This document shows, piece by piece, positions 28,050-39,792 of a DNA stretch of 64,000 nucleotides. Positions within the stretch are counted from its first letter, which is position 1. The number at the start of each line of letters is the position of its first letter. The stretch comes from Isoperla grammatica (Eukaryota > Arthropoda > Insecta > Plecoptera > Perlodidae), in NCBI GenBank assembly GCA_945910005.1, contig OX246747.1, forward strand, positions 9,254,525 through 9,318,524, in the 5' to 3' direction. Below the pieces are notes generated by a model. The model saw only the letters and a program-made list of their open reading frames with translations, was not told the DNA's origin and did no database searches. Made by a program: the position numbers and the translations under genes.

Positions 28050-28830
28050 TGTAGCTACTAGGCTACGTTTCAGACGAAGCCTACCGTCTACATGGACTCT
28101 AAAATTTTCGGTTTTGGTTACACGTAGCGTTGTGGTCACGTGTCCGATGTAGCCTACTGTCTACACGGACATTAAAATTTTCGGTTTGGGTTACACGTAG
28201 CGTTGTGGTCACGTGTCCGGTGTAGCCTACTGTCTACACGGACATTAAAATTTTCGGTTTGGGTTACACGTAGCGTTGTGGTCACGTGTCCGATGTAGCC
28301 TACTGTCTACACGGACATTAAAATTTTCGGTTTGGGTTACACGTAGCGTTGTGGTCACGTGTCCGATGTAGCCTACTGTCTACACGGACATTAAAATTTT
28401 CGGTTTGGGTTACATGTAACGTTGAGGTCACGTGTCCGATGTAGCCTATTGTCTACACGGACATTAAAATTTTTGGTTTTGGTTACACGTAGCGTTGTGG
28501 TCACGTGTCCGATGTAGCCTACTGTCTACACGGACATTAAAATTTTCGGTTTGGGTTACACGTAGCGTTGTGGTCACGTGTCCGATGTAGCCTACTGTCT
28601 ACACGGCCTTCAAAATTTCGGTTTTGGTTACACGTAACGTTGTGGTCACGTGTCCGATGTAGCCTACTGTCTACACGGACTTCAAAATTTTGGTTTTGGT
28701 TACATGTAACGTTGTGGTCACGTGTCCGATGTAGCCTACTGTCTACACGGACTTCAAAATTTTGGTTTTGGTTACATGTAACGTTGTGGTTACGTGTCCG
28801 ATGTAGCCTATTGTCTACACGGATTTTGTG
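28050..28830. repeat. 73-bp minisatellite, about 10-11 copies
   Basis: CACGTAGCGTTGTGGTCACG recurs at 28121, 28194 and 28267 and so on, 73 bp apart. Later units vary by single bases (for example ACATGTAACGTTG). Short frames across it are shadows. Confidence 0.92.
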
Positions 28831-29221
28831 GTAATCATCTTAGCCGAGGTTAATGTTTTCAATTTGGGTAGTACATGGTTACACGATATTGCCTCTCGGC
28901 TACTTATATTAAGCACTTCCAGTGAATGTTGCCAGGTGGCTACATTGTTAAAAGTGTTTTTTGAGGGTGAAAAAGAAGTTTGGAAGTATTTGTTTTTAAT
29001 CATTGTGTAGATCTTGTATATCTATAAACGACACCAATTAAAAAGAACAATTCAAGTGAAGGATGAAAATGTTAGAGACGATTTTCGAAATTTGAAAATT
29101 TGAGAAGGGTACCCCCTTACCAACGTTTTGAGATCACGAAAACAGTTATAACTAGAGAACCACCTTTGCTTTTTAATATTTTACTTCGGGATGACTATAT
29201 TCAGACTATACTTTATCTAAC

Positions 29222-29837
29222 CTGTCGATCACGCGACAGAAGCGCCAAGTAGAACACCTGTCGATCATGCGACGGAAGCGCCAAGTAAAACACCTGTCGA
29301 TCATGCGACGGAAGCGCCAAGTAGAACACCTGTCGATCATGCGACGGAAGCGCCAAGTAGAACACCTGTCGATCGCGCGACCGAAGCGACAAGTAGAACA
29401 CCTGTCGATCGCGCGACCGAAGCGCCAAGTAGAACACCTGTCGATCATGCGACGGAAGCGCCAAGTAGAACACCTGTCGATCATGCGACGGAAGCGCCAA
29501 GTAGAACACCTGTCGATCATGCGACGGAAGCGCCAAGTAGAACACCTGTCGATCGCGCGACCGAAGCGACAAGTAGAACACCTGTCGATCGCGCGACCGA
29601 AGCGACAAGTAGAACGCCTGGCGATCATGCGACGGAAGCGCCAAGTAGAACACCTGTCGATCATGCGACGGAAGCGCCAAGTAAAACACCTGTCGATCAT
29701 GCGACGGAAGCGCCAAGTAGAACACCTGTCGATCATGCGACGGAAGCGCCAAGTAGAACACCTGTCGATCATGCGACGGAAGCGCCAAGTAGAACACCTG
29801 TCGATCGCGCGATGGAAGCGCCAAGTAGAACACTCTG
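29222..29837. repeat. 36-bp minisatellite array, about 17 copies
   Basis: Unit core CCTGTCGATCATGCGACGG then AAGCGCCAAGTAGAACA, with a second variant using CGCGCGACCGAAGCGAC. One + frame would read TPVDHATEAPSR repeats but is closed by a TAA at the left edge and a TGA at the right, with no start codon, so I treat it as non-coding. The unit is homologous to the 36-bp half of the array at 36.1-39.5 kb. Confidence 0.92.
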
Positions 29838-29839
29838 AC

Positions 29840-30635
29840 ACTATAATTGTCACATTGTATAAGGGTATTAATACTACTCTGGTGAAATTTTCAAGACTCA
29901 TTCTACCAGTGTTATCAATGGTGATATTCAAAATTTTCACACAACTGTTTGAATTTATTAGGTCATAAGTAAAGGCAACTCTAAATTTATTTTAATTTTT
30001 AACTCTACTTACTTACATCAGCTTACTATTGTGAAGTTAATTCTAAATCTCTTTAATGATACTTTAATTCCTAATATAATGTTAATGACCAATTCAGATT
30101 AATTTTTCTGATTTTTTAGATAGTATGGTAGGCCTACATACAAATAATTATTTTTGGATAATAATTTGGCCCAGATACTGTCACATATAACCATGAACAG
30201 TAACGTTTAAATATACAATTAATATTAAGCCCAAAAAATTATCTTATGCACACTTGACACAGACATATTGATTTAAAGTTATCATTTTAGACTTATTTCA
30301 GGAAATTTGTTGGATGTTAAACCATCAACTACTTCCTTATTTTTTTTTTTTTTTTTATTTACTGTTTATTTATTTAATGTCTATCCTATTCAGTTATAAA
30401 ATGATTTACAAAGGATGACAATTAATATAACTTTGTTTTCATTAATAATGATGATAAATAAAAGAAGTATATTATGATGATCAGCAGGTAAGTCATATAA
30501 ACCAACTTAGCGTCATCTCATGGGGTTGATACTTTAGTAGTAATATTAGTACTATAGAAAGCACTCAATAATCCAGTAAATAATAGTACATTACATTAAC
30601 AGGCTCAAAATGAAAGACAGAATTATTCATGAATG
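29840..30635. other. No gene seen
   Basis: AT-rich sequence with a poly-T run near 30340. No feature supported. Confidence 0.4.
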
Positions 30636-30638
30636 GAT

Positions 30639-30803
30639 TTATTTCTGTGCATTTAGATGATTGCTATGCGTTTGCAGAATTGTTAGAATTCCTGCTAAAA
30701 CATTGTCCAAAGTAGATTGCCGCTCCTCGTGAAGAGTTATCAGCTCTCTCACTACCCCAATCATTTCGGCCCCTTGTGCTACCAATGCACCTGTTGCTGT
30801 TGA
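30639..30803 (-). CDS. Possible last exon of a Myb/SANT-like Harbinger-associated gene
   Basis: After a TTATTCACAG acceptor at about 30804 the minus strand encodes about 54 residues ending in a stop: a helical, Glu/Leu-rich tail (EMIGVVRELITLHEERQS; DNVLAGILTIL). Such amphipathic C-termini are usual in the Myb/SANT-like partner proteins of Harbinger transposons, whose N-terminal exon lies upstream at 32.7-33.0 kb on the same strand. The joining exons were not identified. Confidence 0.35.
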   Translation of the reverse strand, partial: STATGALVAQGAEMIGVVRELITLHEERQSTLDNVLAGILTILQTHSNHLNAQK

Positions 30804-31007
30804 CCTGTGAATAAGTAAATGTATAGGAAAAATCATCATCTGTTCCTATTTCCATATTCCATTTATTATAATTTCAAAGTGCATACAAATTTAATTAATA
30901 AAATAAGCACACATTGGCTTACATAGTGTTCTTTGTGAATTATAGTTTATTTATTTATTGTTTATGCTTTGTCAGTTAAAAACTGTTGTTCACAGAAATA
31001 AAAATAC

Positions 31008-31572
31008 CAGTCGAGGTGGGTCCCTCCTCGTGGTGACCGGTGCCCGTAAAGAGGGCTCTCGTGCACATCTTAAATCATCACTTTTTTCTTTTGCCTTCAT
31101 CATCCTTTCTCTTCTTACTTTCATTACCTTCTTCCTCATCCGTGCCGGCCCTCTTTGCGATCCAAACGCCCACCAGTCCCCCCCCCCCCCCCCCCCCGAA
31201 ATGGTTTGTTTACGGCTTGTTCCCCTGATGAGGACCCTAGCAATGATTAGGTTATGATTCGACTCTCTGATTGATTTGACAGCACTTGGGCTTGGGCACA
31301 GGTTGCGTCGGTTGTATGCCCAGTGCAGGAGGACCCATGGGCACCATCCCAGGGCCGGGGCCCGACTGCACTGTTAGAAGGCCGATTGCGTCTGTGTCTA
31401 TCCGGACGTGAAACTAGTACTTTCCTACATACCTCCCGATGAGACGTCTTGCCGGATCTCTGCTGAAGCGACCATTTCCCAATGATGACCAATTTATTAC
31501 ACCAAAGGCACTGATGACCCAGGTGTTTTGTGCCTTTAAACCACATTAAAAATATTAATAATAATAATTCTG
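31008..31572 (+). mobile_element. SINE-like element (type C) sharing its 3' end with the 48.7-kb LINE
   Basis: Starts with a hairpin-rich head (GTCGAGGTGGGTCCCTCC), then a pyrimidine-rich and poly-C stretch, and ends with GCACTGATGACCC, TTTTGTGCCTTTAAACCAC and ATT/AAT units. The last 40 bp match the end of the LINE at 53465-53505 at about 36 of 40 positions. No coding capacity. Confidence 0.6.
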
Positions 31573-31929
31573 AACCACAGCTCTCATCGTTACCGTTGCC
31601 GTAGCATTTATCATTGCTGGCTGACCATTGTAGAATGTGAAGGACTAGTCCTAGGCCTAGGCCTAAGTAAACGAGAATATATTTAAAATGAGGGTATCAT
31701 AGCATACCTACAAGAATATTAGACCTAGACCCTAGAACATTAAACTACGTGCCTCAGAATTGTTGTTAAGTTTTTCACTTACTATTTGCTAGGCCTAGGC
31801 TAGGGCCTCCAAGAATATGCCTAGGTCCTAGAATAGGTATGCCTAGGGCCTATTTGGCCTAGCATAGGCCTAGACCTATGCTTTTGTGCCCCAGAATTTT
31901 TGTTCTGTTTCTACTTAGCCTTTACCTTT

Positions 31930-32165
31930 GAGTTTTTCTTGAAGTCTTTTCACTTCATCTTAATCTCTTCGGTAGTCCTAGTGGTTCCTGTCCCCAAAGC
32001 ATGAACGCTTTTTATAATTTCCGACCAGCAATGGTCCTTTTTCGCTTAAGTCATTGTCGAACCAAATTTGGCTGACGAAATTTCATTATGTTTCTCATAG
32101 GCGGTAACCATCGCCTCTACCTCCTCTCTACTGTATCTTACGTGTAAGCTTGCTGGTACAGACAT
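31930..32165 (-). pseudogene. Degenerate Myb/SANT-like exon (copy 1)
   Basis: Minus strand: MSVPASLHVRYSREEVEAM, then SSAKFGSTMT, stop, AKKDHCWSEI and EEIKMK, stop, KDFKKNSK. It is the same domain as the copy at 32.7-33.0 kb, with two nonsense codons. Its left flank and right flank sequences are also duplicated around copy 2. Confidence 0.6.
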
Positions 32166-32714
32166 TTTTCAAGTTAAACAGACAACTTCAAGTTTCGGAC
32201 CGTACTCAACACACACTTAACGCCGTCTTTTCAGCAAGTCAATTGAAGATATTTGAAATTTGTTCTTAAATCTGATTAGCCTGCTATTGGTCGTAATCAA
32301 AGTGATTCACTCATTGGTTGTAATCCATGACGTAATGAATACGGGCTCTGATTTAACCTCCGCCTTACCACGTTCGTAACCCTCTTTTGTGGATATGGAA
32401 ATTGGGGTAGTAAAAAAAAGGTTAGTTTCCGGGGTTAGAGAGTGGAAAAAAACGGTGGTTAAACAGAGCTAACCCTCAGCCTTAACCCCGCTCTGTGGAT
32501 CCGGGTCCTGGGGGGGAATGCGTGGTCCTCCGAGTGGTCTGGAGTTAGGGGGGTAGCCTAGACCTTGGCCTAAATAGACCCAAGCAACTTAGATAGCCGT
32601 AGGCCAAGGTTGGTAAAACCACGTAAAACAGTATAATATCTAGCAGTAGCCTAGGCCTAGGCTTAACAAAAAAAGTGATGCATAGACTGTTAGGCATACG
32701 ATTTTAAATAAAAT

Positions 32715-32987
32715 TTATACTGTGGGTATAGGCTTCTTTATTCTTTGCCTTCGACTTCTTTTTAAAGTCCTTCCACTTCAACTTGATATCGTCAATCGAG
32801 CGAATCACCCCCGACCCCACAGCATGACTGCTTTGCAGATTTCAACCCAGCAATGATCTTTTTTGCTTTTCGTTATTATTGGACCAAATTTAGCCGACAA
32901 AATTGCTGAGTACTTCTCGCAAGTAGTATTTAATACCTCGAGCTCTTCCCATGTAAAACGAGCTTTACAAGTATTGGTATTTTCCAT
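32715..32987 (-). pseudogene. Myb/SANT-like exon (copy 2) with one nonsense codon
   Basis: The minus strand reads MENTNTCKARFTWEELEVL, AKFGPIITKSKKDHCW, VEICKAVMLWGRG, a TGA at about 32805, then IDDIKLKWKDFKKKSKAK. Trp and Phe spacing fits the Myb/SANT-like DNA-binding proteins carried by Harbinger elements or derived from them (NAIF1-like). A single stop breaks the frame. Both copies lie beside the sequence GCTCTGTGGATCCGG (near 32490 and 33305), which may be an element end. Confidence 0.6.
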
Positions 32988-33324
32988 TATGGTAAGCCTG
33001 CGTCTTATTTCAGTTCAGTCCAAAGTAAAAATTAATGAAGTGACACAGTTGACACTTTAGGAATATCAATTCGAACATATTTCAAATAAGCTCCCTTTTT
33101 ATTGGTTGCTATAAAAATATTGTTTTTATTGGTTAAAAACCATGACGTCATCAATGCGCGCTCAAAATGAAACCTCTACATAGCCCCAAGAATAACTTCT
33201 TTTTGTGGATACGGAAAACGAGGTTAAAAAGCGAGGCTAATTTTCGGGGCTAACGTGGGGCTAAAAACAGGTGTTAAACAGATCTAGCCCCGAAACTTAG
33301 CCCCGCTCTGTGGATCCGGACCCT

Positions 33325-33640
33325 GGTGAAACATCTTCCCAGACCGCTAAACCTAAATCTCCACTAAAAACCTGAACAGTATCTTCCCACTTAACACCAG
33401 CAATTACATTTACCAGTTCTTCTGGTGAAACATCTTCCCAGACCGCTCAACCTAAATTTCCACTAAAAACCTGAACAGTATCTTTCCACTTAACACCAGC
33501 AATTACATTTACCAGTTCTCCTGGTGAAACATCTTCCCAGACCGCTAAACCTAAATCTTTACTAAAAACCTTAACAGTATTGTCCCACTTAACACCAGCA
33601 ATTACCGTTACCAGTTCTTCTGGTGAAACATCTTCCGATA
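33325..33640 (-). repeat. 99-bp repeat encoding 33-aa modules, 3.2 copies
   Basis: GGTGAAACATCTTCC recurs at 33325, 33424, 33523 and 33622, exactly 99 bp apart. On the minus strand each unit encodes EELVNVIAGVKW, DTVQVFSGDLG and LAVWEDVSP. One unit has a TGA after DLG/NLG. The module is cut on its 5' side by a SINE at 33648, so it is probably a fragment of a repeat-protein exon. Function unknown. Confidence 0.75.
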
Positions 33641-33647
33641 CCCCTAT

Positions 33648-33957
33648 CCTGCCCAGGGACTGCCACCTTATCGTGGTGGGCAGGTTTGCGTGCTTCGTGG
33701 ATCCCGAGAGCTATGCCGGCGGAAGCGTATGCTTTTGGTAGGGCCACCCTAGCAGGACTGGTCGAGGAGAAGAAGTCAGACGAAGTGCAGTCCACACCCC
33801 AATCCCCTTTCCTCCCCTTTCCTCTTTCCTCACGCGCCCTCTTACTTGCCCCTTTCCTCCAAAGAGCCCCCAATTTCATCTTCATCATCACCCACTCGTC
33901 GTCTTGATTAGCCAAGTTGCAAAAATATGACGTTAAGACCAAATATCAATCATCAAT
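33648..33957 (+). mobile_element. Type A SINE, short tail
   Basis: Starts exactly at CCTGCCCAGGGACTGCC, carries the complete type A head and the T2 tail (CACGCGCCCTC, TCCTCCAAAGAGCCCCC), ending CAAATATCAATCATC. Inserted between the 33-aa repeat exon and a copia fragment. Confidence 0.88.
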
Positions 33958-33975
33958 AAGAAGGGCTGGTTTCGC

Positions 33976-34226
33976 TCCCACTTGATCCGGCAATGACATC
34001 GTCGGTATTCTCGCAGCGTTCAATGAAGATCACGTCTCTTGATATGATCAGCTTCTTTGATTCATTGTTGATCAATCGGTAGCACTTGCTTGTGTCGGAG
34101 TATCCAACAAAGATGTGTTCGGAAGATTTGGCATCAAGTTTTGTCCTATTTTCTTTCGGAATGTTTACATATGCCCTCCAGCCAAACGTTCTCAGATTCG
34201 ACAGGCCTGGTTTATTACATCACTGT
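33976..34226 (-). pseudogene. Ty1/copia polyprotein fragment (integrase C-terminal part)
   Basis: A continuous minus-strand frame without a start codon reads LRTFGWRAYVNIPKE, KLDAKSSEHIFVGYSD, CYRLINNESKKLIISRDVIF and ends at a stop. LRxFGxxAYVxIPK, HIFVGYSD and ISRDVIF are hallmark motifs of the region between integrase and RT in copia Pol. Both ends are truncated; no LTR was seen. The minus-strand stop follows the expected acidic linker early, so it is a remnant. Confidence 0.85.
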
Positions 34227-34423
34227 ACATGGTATGAGTATAGATGTGCTTTTTCAGCATAAAAAACTAAGAAATGCGATAGTCTATGAAACAAGTAAAT
34301 AATTAGAAAAACAAGCTTTAATTTTAATAATTTTGATAAATAATATAGCTATTCTAAGTGACATTTAAATTTTGAATTATTGCAATAATGCAATTTCTTC
34401 CTCCTTGGCCGCAGCCAATCAAG

Positions 34424-34778
34424 CCCGTCTAGGCCCGGGGAAGAATAGGCCCAGAGTGACTCTGCTAGTCGTAGAGGGCGACAAAAGGAGACTCGTCTCG
34501 GCCTGTGGTAAAATAGGCCCAAAGTGACTCTGCTAGTAGTAAGAGGCGACGAAAGGAGACCCTGTTCCTTTCCCCCCCACTGTCCCAATGAATATTTCTC
34601 CTCCGACTTGGCCCTGCCCTCCCTTGCTGGACTCCCGTATGACGACCCACGCGACGTACAATGGCTCTGATTCGGATGTGGCTTTATTCTTCATCATCAT
34701 CTTTCTCATCTTCATTATCACCCGCTCATCGCCTCGATTAGCCATTGTTGCAAAAATATGATACGTTAAGCCCCTTTT
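34424..34778 (+). mobile_element. Type B SINE with duplicated head
   Basis: Two successive type B heads (GCCCGTCTAGGCCCGGGG, then CGTCTCGGCCTGTGG), each followed by GGCCCARAGTGACTCTGCTAG, then the T1 tail and ATACGTTAAGCCCC. The end lacks ATCAATC units. Confidence 0.82.
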
Positions 34779-35458
34779 AATTATTTGAAAACAATTGCTT
34801 GTATTCAAAGTTTTTAATTCATTGCAAATTCTTGTTTGCACTTTCAGACTATCCTGATGGATTTCCAGGATCTCCTCCTGGTTACGGATCACCTGCGCCT
34901 CAAATGGTGAATAATCGGCTTCATCACACTTGCGTTTTCTAGTTGATGCTGAAAGATTATAAAATTGTATAAATATTGCTGTACAGTTTCAATTGAAATA
35001 CAAATTAAAATTAAAATGAGAATGATCACAAAGTTAAGTGTAATGAAGGTTTCTTATTGACATTGGCATGCCAAGTAGTTGCGGAAGGCCCCGCGGATGC
35101 CAAGTCATCTGCCCGGCTGTTGAGGCACCCGCAATCGCCCAGCGGAGGTCGTGTAATTGCCATAAGGCGATAGCACTTCTCCGATTAACACGAATACGAC
35201 GTTCCACACACGCAAAACTCCGCGCACAACGAGAGAACGTTGTTGTGGCCTACCCCGCCAGTGCCCGTCAACAGACTATATTTTTTTTTTCTTTTTTCTT
35301 TAAAATCTTTTCTTACACAGTTAAAGGTCCATAGCGTTAGAATAGTGACTGATGACCACACATAAGTTTTGGTATTTTGGTATAAAAATGGCTCAGAAGC
35401 AGAGTACTAATACTTGATAAGTTTATTTGGTAATATTTACCAGTGTGTTCTAGGGTTA

Positions 35459-35972
35459 TCACTCAATAAAAAGGCAGTGATGAGAAATATGATCTGCTGG
35501 TCGAGGTTTAATACTGTCTTTAATAGCCTTCTTAGTAGCGCCACTGTTCTGTGTTTTCTCTTTTGGTTTGATAACAATCGCCGGTTGATGCGAGATTGAT
35601 TTATCACGTGAGTTATTCCTCGACACTATGTCACTGTATGTTTTGCGAACGTCACCGGAATTAATACTCGCCGTCACCGGAATTAATACTCGCCGTCACC
35701 ATTTTATTAGTAGCTTCTTGTGTAAGGTTCTTTACCTTGGCTTCTAAATCCGCTAATTTACTGTCTTAAAGCGCACTCTCTCTTCCCATACTTGCCACTA
35801 ATTGGGTCAAGAAGAAGTTTTCACGTTTTAAAATAGTACATTCTTGTTGTATATCCAATGGGGTGGCCGCAGCAGGAATATCACGTAATGCATCGACTAA
35901 GTCCTGGACACTCCCGTTCACAACACACGTATCTTCCTTGAGCTTGTTGCTTCTTGTTTTCACGTTAGACAT
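35459..35972 (-). pseudogene. LINE ORF1 (gag-like) N-terminal remnant
   Basis: Minus strand: MSNVKTRSNKLKEDTCVV, LKRENFFLTQLVASMGRE, a TAA, then SKLADLEAKVKNLTQEA, TYSDIVSRN and PAIVIKPKEKTQ, KKAIKDSIKPR. A coiled-coil segment followed by an 'IKPK...T' segment is usual for gag-like ORF1 proteins of Jockey/I/CR1-type LINEs. One nonsense codon, and a short tandem duplication at 35655-35700 (GTCACCGGAATTAATACTC twice) disturbs the frame. No RT lies downstream. Confidence 0.5.
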
Positions 35973-36135
35973 TGTTTTTAAATAATTACAATATTAAAAA
36001 TAAAAACCCAATTTCCGTTTATGTTAACAGCATTGCATGCTCACTAATGTCACTCACTGTTACACTGACTCACAAGTCACAAGCGTTCAGCGGAGCACCG
36101 ACTCGACCGATGTGATCCCGCCAATGACAACGACA

Positions 36136-39100
36136 GTAGAATACCTGTCGATTATGTGACAAGTGGAATACCTGTTGATCGTGTGACAGAAGTGACAAGT
36201 AGAATACCTGTCGATCATGTGACAAGTGGAATACCTGTTGATCGTGTGAAAGAAGCGACAAGTAGATTACCTGTCGATCATGTGACAAGTGGAATACCTG
36301 TTGATCGTGTGAAAGAAGTGACAAGTAGAATACCTGTCGATCGTGTGACAAGTAGAATACCGGTTGATCGTGTGACAGAAGTGACAAGTACACCACCTGT
36401 CGATCGTGTGACAAGTAGAATACCTGTTGATCGTGTGAAAGAAGTGACAAGTACACCACCTGTCGATCATGTGACAAGTAGAATACCGGTTGATCGTGTG
36501 ACAGAAGTGACAAGTACACCACCTGTCGATCATGTGACAAGTAGAATACCGGTTGATCGTGTGACAGAAGTGACAAGTACACCACCTGTCGATCATGTGA
36601 CAAGTGGAATACCTGTTGATCGTGTGATAGAAGTGACAAGTACACCACCTGTCGATCATGTGACAAGTAGAATACCTGTTGATCGTGTGACAGAAGTGAC
36701 AAGTACACCACCTGTCGATCATGTGACAAGTGGAATACCTGTTGATCGTGTGACAGAAGTGACAAGTACACCACCTGTCGATCATGTGACAAGTAGAATA
36801 CCTGTTGATCGTGTGACAGAAGTGACAAGTACACCACCTGTCGATCATGTGACAAGTAGAATACCTGTTGATCGTGTGACAGAAGTGACAAGTACACCAC
36901 CTGTCGATCATGTGACAAGTGGAATACCTGTCGATCATGTGACAGAAGTGACAAGTAGAATACCTGTTGATCGTGTGACAGAAGTGACAAGTACACCACC
37001 TGTCGATCATGTGACAAGTGGAATACCTGTTGATCGTGTGAAAGAAGTGACAAGTACACCACCTGTCGATCATGTGACAAGTGGAATACCTGTTGATCGT
37101 GTGAAAGAAGCGACAAGTAGAATACCTGTCGATCATGTGACAAGTGGAATACCTGTTGATCGTGTGAAAGAAGTGACAAGTACACCACCTGTCGATCATG
37201 TGACAAGTGGAATACCTGTTGATCGTGTGACAGAAGTGACAAGTTCACCACCTGTCGATCATGTGACAAGTAGAATACCTGTTGATCGTGTGACAGAAGT
37301 GACAAGTAGAATACCTGTTGATCATGTGACAAGTTGAATACCTGTTGATCATGTGACAAGTACACCACCTGTCGATCATGTGACGAGTAGAATACCGGTT
37401 GATCGCGTGACAGAAGTGACAAGTACACCACCTGTCGATCATGTGACAAGTGAAATACCTGTTGATCGTGTGACAAGTAGAATACCTGTTGATCGCGTGA
37501 CAGAAGTGACAAGTAGACCACCTGTCGATCATGTGACAAGTGAAATACCTGTTGATCGTGTGACAAGTGGAATACCTGTTGATCATGTGACAGAAGTGAC
37601 AAGTAGACCACCTGTCGATCGTGTGACAAGTAGAATACCTGTTGATCGTGTGACAGAAGTGACAAGTACACCACCTGTCGATCATGTGACAAGTAGAATA
37701 CCTGTTGATCATGTGACAGAAGTGACAAGTAGACCACCTGTCGATCGTGTGACAAGTAGAATACCTGTTGATCGTGTGACAGAAGTGACAAGTACACCAC
37801 CTGTCGATCATGTGACAAGTGGAATACCTGTTGATCGTGTGAAAGAAGTGACAAGTACACCACCTGTCGATCATGTGACAAGTGGAATACCTGTTGATCG
37901 TGTGAAAGAAGCGACAAGTAGAATACCTGTCGATCATGTGACAAGTGGAATACCTGTTGATCGTGTGAAAGAAGTGACAAGTACACCACCTGTCGATCAT
38001 GTGACAAGTGGAATACCTGTTGATCGTGTGACAGAAGTGACAAGTTCACCACCTGTCGATCATGTGACAAGTAGAATACCTGTTGATCGTGTGACAGAAG
38101 TGACAAGTAGAATACCTGTTGATCATGTGACAAGTTGAATACCTGTTGATCATGTGACAAGTACACCACCTGTCGATCATGTGACGAGTAGAATACCGGT
38201 TGATCGCGTGACAGAAGTGACAAGTACACCACCTGTCGATCATGTGACAAGTGAAATACCTGTTGATCGTGTGACAAGTAGAATACCTGTTGATCGCGTG
38301 ACAGAAGTGACAAGTAGACCACCTGTCGATCATGTGACAAGTGAAATACCTGTTGATCGTGTGACAAGTGGAATACCTGTTGATCATGTGACAGAAGTGA
38401 CAAGTAGACCACCTGTCGATCGTGTGACAAGTAGAATACCTGTTGATCGTGTGACAGAAGTGACAAGTACACCACCTGTCGATCATGTGACAAGTAGAAT
38501 ACCTGTTGATCATGTGACAGAAGTGACAAGTAGACCACCTGTCGATCGTGTGACAAGTAGAATACCTGTTGATCGTGTGACAGAAGTGACAAGTACACCA
38601 CCTGTCGATCGTGTGACAAGTAGAATACCTGTTGATCGTGTGACAGAAGTGACAAGTACACCACCTGTCGATCGTGTGACAAGTAGAATACCTGTTGATC
38701 GTGTGACAGAAGTGACAAGTACACCACCTGTCGATCATGTGACAAGTGGAATACCTGTTGATCGTGTGACAGCAGTGACAAGTACACCACCTGTCGATCA
38801 TGTGACAAGTAGAATACCTGTTGATCGTGTGACAGAAGTGACAAGTACACCACCTGTCGATCATGTGACAAGTAGAATACCGGTTGATCGTGTGACAGAA
38901 GTGACAAGTACACCACCTGTCGATCATGTGACAAGTGGAATACCTGTTGATCGTGTGACAGAAGTGACAAGTAGACCACCTATCGATCGTGTGACAAGTA
39001 GAATACCTGTTGATCGTGTGACAGAAGTGACAAGTAGACCACCTATCGATCGTGTGACAAGTAGAATACCTGTTGATCGTGTGACAGAAGTGACAAGTAG

Positions 39101-39552
39101 ACCACCTGTCGATCGTGTGGCAAGTAGAATACCTGTTGATCGTGTGAAAGAAGTGACAAGTAGACCACCTGTCGATCGTGTGACAAGTAGAATACCTGTT
39201 GATCGTGTGACAGAAGTGACAAGTACACCACCTGTCGATCGTGTGACAAGTAGAATACCTGTTGATCGTGTGAAAGAAGTGACAAGTAGACTACCTGTCG
39301 ATCATGTGACAAGTAGAATACCTGTTGATCGTGTGACAGAAGTGACAAGTAGACCTCCTGTCGATCGAGTGACAAGTAGGATAACCTGTTGATCGTGTGA
39401 AAGAAGTGACAAGTAGACCACCTGTCGATCATGTGACAAGTAGAATACCTGTTGATCGTGTGACAGAAGTGACAAGTACAGCACCTGTCGATCATGTGAC
39501 AAGTGGAATACCTGTTGATCGTGTGACAGAAGTGACAAGTAGAGCACTTGTT
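36136..39552 (+). repeat. 63-bp composite minisatellite (27-bp and 36-bp half units), about 3.4 kb
   Basis: Half units CCTGTCGATCATGTGAC-AAGTAGAATA (27 bp) and CCTGTTGATCGTGTGAC-AGAAGTGACAAGTACACCA (36 bp) alternate, with occasional doubled halves. An 801-bp block (about 36977-37777) is repeated at 37778-38578, including the same TGA in the + frame (37335-37337 and 38136-38138). All three + frames and two - frames are largely open because the unit lacks stops, so open frames alone do not show coding. Confidence 0.93.
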
Positions 39553-39792
39553 GATCGGGGCACGAGAAGTGAATCGTCAAGCGACAGTAGTCTCCACTTT
39601 CACCTAGACTGGGACGACGATTCCACGGACCTGATCGGCGTGGAGAGGCTTGAACCCTCGGCAACGTCTACGGGAGAGCGAGACCCCTTGAGGACAGACT
39701 TCACAGGGTCCGTCAGTTCTGTAACGGACCGCAGCGTGGCGCCAGCTGTGTTGCAACCTCACTCGGCCGAGACGTCTTCGTCCGTAGACAAG
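36156..39792 (+). pseudogene. Possible exon made of VDRVTEVTSR repeats, with a unique C-terminal part
   Basis: In one + frame the array reads VTSRIPVDRVTEVTSTPPVD-type repeats. Two identical TGA codons (37335, 38136) and a one-base insertion near 39380 break it. After the array the frame continues through a unique Ser/Asp-rich, coding-like segment (SSSDSSLHFHLDWDDDS; LRTDFTGSVSSVTDRS) to GACAAG|gtgagt, a consensus splice donor at 39793. This suggests a real exon edge. If the array is coding, this copy is damaged; the alternative is a chance open frame beside a satellite. Confidence 0.4.

Noticed and set aside
29206..29968. Several 200-240-aa repeat ORFs on both strands
   Set aside because: All are shadows of a 36-bp unit without stops; no start, splice or unique flank supports any.
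33589..33942. ORFs across SINE copies, also at 12181-12470, 43152-43536 and 48364-48670
   Set aside because: Similar frames occur on both strands of every SINE copy and are not kept when copies differ by indels.
36070..38979. 969-aa minus-strand ORF (YLSLLSHDQQ repeats)
   Set aside because: The satellite unit has no stop in several frames on both strands; only the + frame continues into non-repeat, coding-like sequence.
36136..39552. CRISPR-like array of regular repeats
   Set aside because: Repeat and 'spacer' are both repeated half units, there are no unique spacers and no cas genes, and the genome is eukaryotic.
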